This document shows positions 59,441 through 64,000 of a stretch of 64,000 bases of DNA, one piece after another. Numbering within the stretch: the stretch's first letter is position 1; every line of letters begins with the position of its first letter. The DNA comes from G963664225 sp964538065 (GTDB lineage Bacteria > Verrucomicrobiota > Verrucomicrobiia > Limisphaerales > UBA1319), in NCBI GenBank assembly GCA_964538065.1, contig CAZIDG010000003.1, forward strand, positions 62,001 to 126,000, read 5' to 3'. Under the pieces are notes generated by a model, which was not told the DNA's origin, made no database searches, and was given only the letters and a program-made list of their open reading frames with translations. A program made the position numbers and the translations under genes.

Positions 59441-60523
59441 ATGAACATCCGAATACCTGAAAAACATAAAATACCCGGTGTCTGCTATGCCGTCACTGAC
59501 GACGGTTTGGAACTGCCTGTTGTCGATGTCACCCATCCGGCATTTGCTTGCGTCCCGACCGATGCCGAAATAGAGGCGGTGACTCAGGATTTTGTGCGCG
59601 GCGCCGAAAGGCGAAGAAAAATGCCGGCCTTCGTCAAAAAGGTATTTCTTTGGTATCTTCAAAGGAAATCGATCCTGGTTCGGAGTTACAAGGAATCCCA
59701 GGCGCCGTTTGTGACCGGGATGACCATCTATTATTTCAAACTGGGTCCCGAAAACCTGGGCGAGGGTTACGCCACCAAAATCGACCGCCAGTTTGCTTCA
59801 GCACTTCCATGTTTGTCGGTGCGCCTGCGTTTGAAAGACATGGCGCGCATGATGGCGGAGGCGCTTATCCCTCTCCTGATGGTTCGCCAGCACCATCCTC
59901 TCCATCTTCTCAACATCGGCGGTGGACCCGCCACCGACAGCCTCAACACGCTTTTGGTCCTGCAAAAATCGCATCCCCATCTTTTGAAAGACCGCACCAT
60001 GGTCATTCATTGCCTGGACCTGGACCAGGAGGGGCCTGGCTTTGGCGCCCGGTCGCTGGAGGCGTTGAAGGCGGCGGGAGGCCCTTTGAACGGCCTCCAG
60101 ATTTCCTTCCAGTACAGCACGTTCAATTGGTCCAATCCCAGGGACCTTATACCCGTCCTTGAACGCATTCCTTCGGAGGCGATTGTCACGGGAACATCAG
60201 AGGGAGGGATTTTTGATTATTGCTCCGACGATGAGATTCTTGCAACTCTGGAACTGCTCTGGAGACGTTCGTCAGATGACTTTGTCATGACTGGCACGAT
60301 CACGCGAGCGGATGGCCTTCTAAGCGGTGGAGTGGACACGGGGCATCTGACTTTGAAACCGCGCAATCTGGCCGATTTCAAGGGACTGGTTCAACGGGCG
60401 GGATGGTCGGTTGCCGAGGCCAGTGCGCAGCCTTTTTGCCATGATGTGCTGTTGCGCAAATGTCCTTCGACGACAAAACAAGAGCCTGACCGGGATCGTC
60501 TGGCGGGGCACGCACTGGCTTAA
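59441..60523 (+). CDS. SAM-dependent methyltransferase-like protein
   Basis: 360 residues from ATG 59441, with earlier in-frame starts possible at 59414 and 59423. The N-terminus HKIPGVCYAVTDDGLELPV is followed at about 165 by HLLNIGGGPATDSLNTL, a motif I-like glycine loop, and by HCLDLDQEGPGFGA, an acidic post-I residue. The end reads GWSVAEASAQPFCHDVLL. This fits a class I methyltransferase fold, but the substrate is unknown. Confidence 0.6.
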   Translation: MNIRIPEKHKIPGVCYAVTDDGLELPVVDVTHPAFACVPTDAEIEAVTQDFVRGAERRRKMPAFVKKVFLWYLQRKSILVRSYKESQAPFVTGMTIYYFKLGPENLGEGYATKIDRQFASALPCLSVRLRLKDMARMMAEALIPLLMVRQHHPLHLLNIGGGPATDSLNTLLVLQKSHPHLLKDRTMVIHCLDLDQEGPGFGARSLEALKAAGGPLNGLQISFQYSTFNWSNPRDLIPVLERIPSEAIVTGTSEGGIFDYCSDDEILATLELLWRRSSDDFVMTGTITRADGLLSGGVDTGHLTLKPRNLADFKGLVQRAGWSVAEASAQPFCHDVLLRKCPSTTKQEPDRDRLAGHALA

Positions 60524-60640
60524 CGCTTTGTGTTCAGGATCCAGGCGGGCGCAGGTTGTAGCAACTCGCGATTCGCAACAGTGTGTCATGTGTTGCGTTC
60601 ACGAGCAGAAGAACAACCGTCACGATGGGCATGACGGGGC

Positions 60641-62254
60641 TTACGGCGTGGCACGCCTGATCTGCCTCAGGAGCGCGTTGGTATTACGGAGTTTATGGGA
60701 GAGGTCCAGGGCGGTGTTGCGCATGATGACCATGCCCAGGCGGGGTTCGCGCTGCAGCAGGTCGTTGAAGGCCACACGACGAATGACCAGCAGGGCGGTG
60801 GGCTGTGACACTGTGGCACTGGCCTCGCGGGCCGAGCCATCCAGGAAGGCCTGCTCGCCAAAGATCTGCCCTGTGCTTAACGAAGCGACCGGCACCGTGG
60901 CCTCACCCAGTTGGATATCCACCTGGCCGCGCATGACCACGTAGGCTTCGGTGCTCATCTCACCCTTGCGGAAGATGATCTCACCGGGGCGGACAAGTTT
61001 CTGCTCACAGAGTTGGGCCACCTTGCGCAATTCGCCCTCGCCGAGGCCATTGAAGATCGGAAGGCTGCGCAGCAGGAGAATCACCGCCAGACCGGCCTTC
61101 TGGTCCTCGAAGTTGCGTTCGATGACATTGACAATCATCCGCGCCTGATCGGTCAGTTTGCTGGTCAGGTTGGTGTGCAGAAGCCCCAGTTTGACCATCT
61201 TCACGACATCTGCGCACTGGCCGTTTTTGTTGCAGAAGGCGGGCAAATACGCCACGGGGATGAAGCCAAGCTGTTCGGCGGTCTTCAGCAAGCGCGGCGC
61301 GGTCATGGGAATGTCCGCTTCGATATACACCGCGTTGAAGCGGCTTTGGGCCAGCGCCACCATCTCGCGCAGCACCGCCCCCAGGGAAATGTCATCCGCC
61401 GCAAACGAGTCCACGATGCGCAGGCAGCGGTCATCCTCGTCGAAGAAATAGGCCAGACCGACCACCATTTGATCCTCCCGCTGGCCGAGCAGGGCCAGGG
61501 GTACGCCGGTGGATTCGAGCCTCAGGAGGCCGACCCCCTGGTTGTATCCGCTCGAAATCCCCTCCGGCAGCTCCGTGGCCATGGCCTGCATGCGCCATAA
61601 TTCAAAGTCATCAAAGGGCGTATCGTGAAAACGCAGTTCGGACTGGAGGGGATAGCCGGTGGCCCCGTCGCGCAATTGGTGTGGAGCCGGGATCTGCAGC
61701 CGGGACAGAACACACGAGGCGAGCTCCGACACCTGGGGCAGGGTTTCGGAGATGGGCAACCGCACCACGGCGTCTGGCCGGCCCAGTCGAACAAAAAACA
61801 GGATGCCCTCGCGACCATGGATCACGTGCTTGGCAGGCTGGAACCCGACGCAGGAATACCCCGCGGATTCGAAGAGGGTCTGCTGGTCCAGGTCCGCAGC
61901 CCGGACGCGTGCCACAGAAGACAGGCCCCGCTGATCAGCCAGCGCATTGATCTGCTTCATCAACTCCGCGGCCGAGCCATCCTGGATGCCTTCCGGTCGC
62001 ACCAGGTTCCTGCCCAGGTTGATGATGGGATTTACATTCTGCCGCGTGGGTGCCAGGAGCGTGACGGCGGCCTGCAACTGGGCGCCGTCGGTGGCCACCC
62101 AGGTTTCATGGCCGGAAGCGGGATCCAACTGGCTGGTGATCCACTCCAGTTCATAGACGCGCCGGTCAGGGTAATCCTGACCCACCACAGTTTGAAGAAG
62201 GTTCAGCCACGGAGTGGCATCGGGGGGACCTGCCTGGCGAATGGTAATGGCCAT
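60641..62254 (-). CDS. GNAT-like acetyltransferase with C-terminal cyclic-nucleotide-binding domain
   Basis: 537 residues. Residues 1-145 fit a GNAT fold (INLGRNLVRPEGIQDGSAAE, SVARVRAADLDQQTLFESAGY). A second GNAT-like region covers about 210-360 (GLAYFFDEDDRCLRIVDSF, TAEQLGFIPVAYLP). The C-terminus (about 400-530) is a cNMP-binding domain with phosphate-binding cassette IFGEQAFLDGSAREASATV keeping the conserved Glu and Arg. Mycobacterial Pat uses the opposite order (cNMP first). An inferred role is cAMP-controlled acylation, or a transcription-free effector. It is transcribed after the MscS gene, 28 nt away. Confidence 0.78.
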   Translation of the reverse strand: MAITIRQAGPPDATPWLNLLQTVVGQDYPDRRVYELEWITSQLDPASGHETWVATDGAQLQAAVTLLAPTRQNVNPIINLGRNLVRPEGIQDGSAAELMKQINALADQRGLSSVARVRAADLDQQTLFESAGYSCVGFQPAKHVIHGREGILFFVRLGRPDAVVRLPISETLPQVSELASCVLSRLQIPAPHQLRDGATGYPLQSELRFHDTPFDDFELWRMQAMATELPEGISSGYNQGVGLLRLESTGVPLALLGQREDQMVVGLAYFFDEDDRCLRIVDSFAADDISLGAVLREMVALAQSRFNAVYIEADIPMTAPRLLKTAEQLGFIPVAYLPAFCNKNGQCADVVKMVKLGLLHTNLTSKLTDQARMIVNVIERNFEDQKAGLAVILLLRSLPIFNGLGEGELRKVAQLCEQKLVRPGEIIFRKGEMSTEAYVVMRGQVDIQLGEATVPVASLSTGQIFGEQAFLDGSAREASATVSQPTALLVIRRVAFNDLLQREPRLGMVIMRNTALDLSHKLRNTNALLRQIRRATP

Positions 62255-62282
62255 AAAATGTCTTGATGAATGGTGGGGGGGA

Positions 62283-64000
62283 TCAGGTGTTTTTGCCCCC
62301 GTTCGTTTTATCCGAGGCAGGATTGATCACTTGCACCTGCAGGGGCTTCGGGGCATCCAGATGCACATCCCGCTGAGGGAAGGCGATGGCAATGCCTTCC
62401 TTTTCAAGAAGCTCGTAAATGCGGAACCGGATTTCTGAAGTAACCGTCCGCACGTCCATGTCCATCCACGCGAGGCTGACCCACACGTACAATGAAAAGA
62501 CCAGGGCGTTGTCGCCAAATTCTTCGAAGCCCACCAAGGGTTTGGGGTCCTTGAGCACAAACTGGTTCTCCTCACCCGCCTGGCAGATCAACTCCGCCGC
62601 GCGTCGCAACGGCGCCCCATACGCCACGCCGACCGTGATCGTCAGGCGCAACTGGCGGTCGGACAAGGTCCAGTTTACGACGTTTTTCTCCAGAAACTGG
62701 CTGTTGGGGACAATCAGCTCCTTGCCGTCGGCACGCCGGATGAGGGTGCTGCGCGCCCCCACCTGCTGCACCACGCCTCGCTCGCCTTCGACCTCCACCA
62801 TGTCGCCCAGCTTCACCTTGCGTTCGATCAGGAGCATGATGCCGCTGATAAAATTATTGATGATGTTTTGCGCCCCGAAACCGACACCGATGGCCAGGGC
62901 GCCGCCGAGAAACGCAAACGCCGTGAACGGTATCTTGGTCATGTTCAACGCGATGATCACCACCGTGCTGCCCAGGAAAATATAGACCATCCGCTCCACC
63001 AGCAGGGAGCGGCTGGCGTCCACCCGCAGTTGGTTGGCCAGGCGGCGGCTGATCCACTGCGCCACCCATCGCGAAATCCACAATCCCAGGGCCAATGTGA
63101 TGAGCACGCGGAGCACCTTGCCCAAGGTGACGCTGCGCTTGCCACTGATGGTCCGCCCTTCGACCACAATTTCGTCCGAATAACTGGCCAGCTCAAAATC
63201 CCATACAGTTGAAAACCCGGAGGAAAAACCCGTTTTCATCCGGCGCAGGCGCTCGCCCCACGTGGCCCGCTCCTGGATGTGTTGGATATCCTCAAGGAAC
63301 CATTCCACCAGCAGCATGGTCTGACGCAACGTGGCTTCCATGCGGGTGAACTCACGATCCTGCTCCTTGTACGCCATCAACACATCCTGGGCCAACTGGC
63401 GGTCTCCCTGCTCTGGTTTCCACGCTTCCAGCATGGCCTCCTGTTGATCGAGCAACGGCTGGAGGCTGTTGCGCCGGTTGGTCAAATTCAACTCCCAGCT
63501 CCGCCCCCTTGCCAATTGACGGGTCATCTCGTCCATCATATCCCGGGTCTGCTGGGACGCCTCCGTTTGCCCGGCCTGGCGAAAACGGCCTTCCCAGATT
63601 TGTTGCTGGGCATCCACCATGGCCAACTGCCACTGCAACAGCTCCAGGCGCACACCGATGCTCTCCTGGCGAATCCGGTGGGTTTCAACCGTTTGCTGCA
63701 AGTGTGCGATCCCCGACGCCGTCTCGTTGGTGCTCAGATCCTTCGGGGCAGTGACCGCAGCGCTTTCAAGCGTCTTTTGGAGCTCGGCACGCGAATCATT
63801 GAGCATGCGCGAGATGTTCTGCTCAGCGATGGCGGCGCTTTCCAAATCGCGCAAGAGGTCGTTGCGCTGGTGGGCTAGAAGAGCGATCTGGGCGTTCTTG
63901 TCCGCTTCGGACAATTGCCAGTCCGCGGAAGCGACGCTCAACTTGCGGATCAAAAAGGCGTGGTTTTGTTCAAGCAATGCTTTTTTCTCCTCGTTCACCT
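62283..64000 (-). CDS. MscS-family mechanosensitive channel with long coiled-coil N-terminus, truncated by the window edge
   Basis: At least 572 codons; the frame stays open to the end of the window, so the N-terminus is missing. Visible residues 1-250 are charged helices with many Glu/Gln (periplasmic coiled coil as in MscK-type channels). Membrane helices cover about 290-400, with the pore helix AFLGGALAIGVGFGAQNII. The MscS beta domain follows with GDMVEVEGERGVVQQVGARS and LIVPNSQFLEKNVVNWTL. Releases solutes on osmotic down-shock. It precedes the GNAT-cNMP gene on the same strand. Confidence 0.9.
   Translation of the reverse strand, partial: VNEEKKALLEQNHAFLIRKLSVASADWQLSEADKNAQIALLAHQRNDLLRDLESAAIAEQNISRMLNDSRAELQKTLESAAVTAPKDLSTNETASGIAHLQQTVETHRIRQESIGVRLELLQWQLAMVDAQQQIWEGRFRQAGQTEASQQTRDMMDEMTRQLARGRSWELNLTNRRNSLQPLLDQQEAMLEAWKPEQGDRQLAQDVLMAYKEQDREFTRMEATLRQTMLLVEWFLEDIQHIQERATWGERLRRMKTGFSSGFSTVWDFELASYSDEIVVEGRTISGKRSVTLGKVLRVLITLALGLWISRWVAQWISRRLANQLRVDASRSLLVERMVYIFLGSTVVIIALNMTKIPFTAFAFLGGALAIGVGFGAQNIINNFISGIMLLIERKVKLGDMVEVEGERGVVQQVGARSTLIRRADGKELIVPNSQFLEKNVVNWTLSDRQLRLTITVGVAYGAPLRRAAELICQAGEENQFVLKDPKPLVGFEEFGDNALVFSLYVWVSLAWMDMDVRTVTSEIRFRIYELLEKEGIAIAFPQRDVHLDAPKPLQVQVINPASDKTNGGKNT

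Overview
The window looks like a chromosomal segment of a Gram-negative bacterium of the PVC group, most likely Verrucomicrobiota or Kiritimatiellota. The evidence is indirect: two tandem secreted proteins end in PEP-CTERM sorting signals, there are very large secreted proteins of lamin-tail/CotH, S8-protease and bacterial-repeat type, and there is a VIT/vWA protein, FecR and CHASE2 proteins, and moderately high GC throughout. No rRNA, tRNA, CRISPR array, insertion sequence or prophage was seen. Both window ends cut genes.

Layout. 1-6.7 kb: secreted proteins (a truncated bacterial-repeat protein, a Tat-exported aldo/keto reductase, a CotH/LTD/LamG protein). 7.0-11.1 kb: a large hybrid histidine kinase and a LURP-one-like protein, followed by an apparent orphan structured RNA with its own promoter and terminator (about 11.18-11.33 kb). 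11.5-21.2 kb: a signalling and chemotaxis block. A minus-strand operon (CheX, receiver/pseudo-receiver/STAS protein, Pro-rich protein, TPR protein, small helical protein, NtrC-type regulator) is followed by plus-strand HDOD, CheW and a c-type-heme methyl-accepting protein; no CheA is present. 21.3-34 kb: metabolism and envelope (a secreted sugar-hydrolase-like protein, metH, a coupled hisF-DUF486-hisI-membrane protein operon, a 7TM-PAS sensor without a kinase, gltD, an O-antigen-ligase-like protein with TPRs). 34.1-48.6 kb: FecR plus CHASE2-adenylate cyclase, a VIT/vWA protein, a 1700-residue S8 protease, a putative lipoprotein, and a GntR/YtrA-type repressor operon with a clear operator. 48.7-53.0 kb: a secreted unknown, pdxJ-acpS, and two PEP-CTERM paralogues. 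53.5-59.3 kb: the SOS locus. 59.4-64 kb: a methyltransferase-like protein, a GNAT/cyclic-nucleotide-binding protein and an MscS channel.

The most unusual locus is lexA followed by one 1450-codon gene that joins a complete, catalytically intact DinB-type Y-family polymerase to a complete DnaE2/ImuC-type C-family polymerase. lexA is preceded by a near-perfect copy of the E. coli LexA box. The usual mutasome cassette (lexA, imuA, imuB, dnaE2 as separate genes) is therefore compressed into a repressor plus one two-polymerase protein. The PHP-domain metal ligands look partly lost, while the DnaE catalytic aspartates and a clamp-binding-like pentapeptide are kept.

A second theme is cyclic-nucleotide signalling: a CHASE2-type cyclase gene, coupled to a FecR-domain protein, and an acetyltransferase-like protein with a C-terminal cNMP-binding domain lie in the same window. 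All functional statements rest on motif reading only; no database search was possible.
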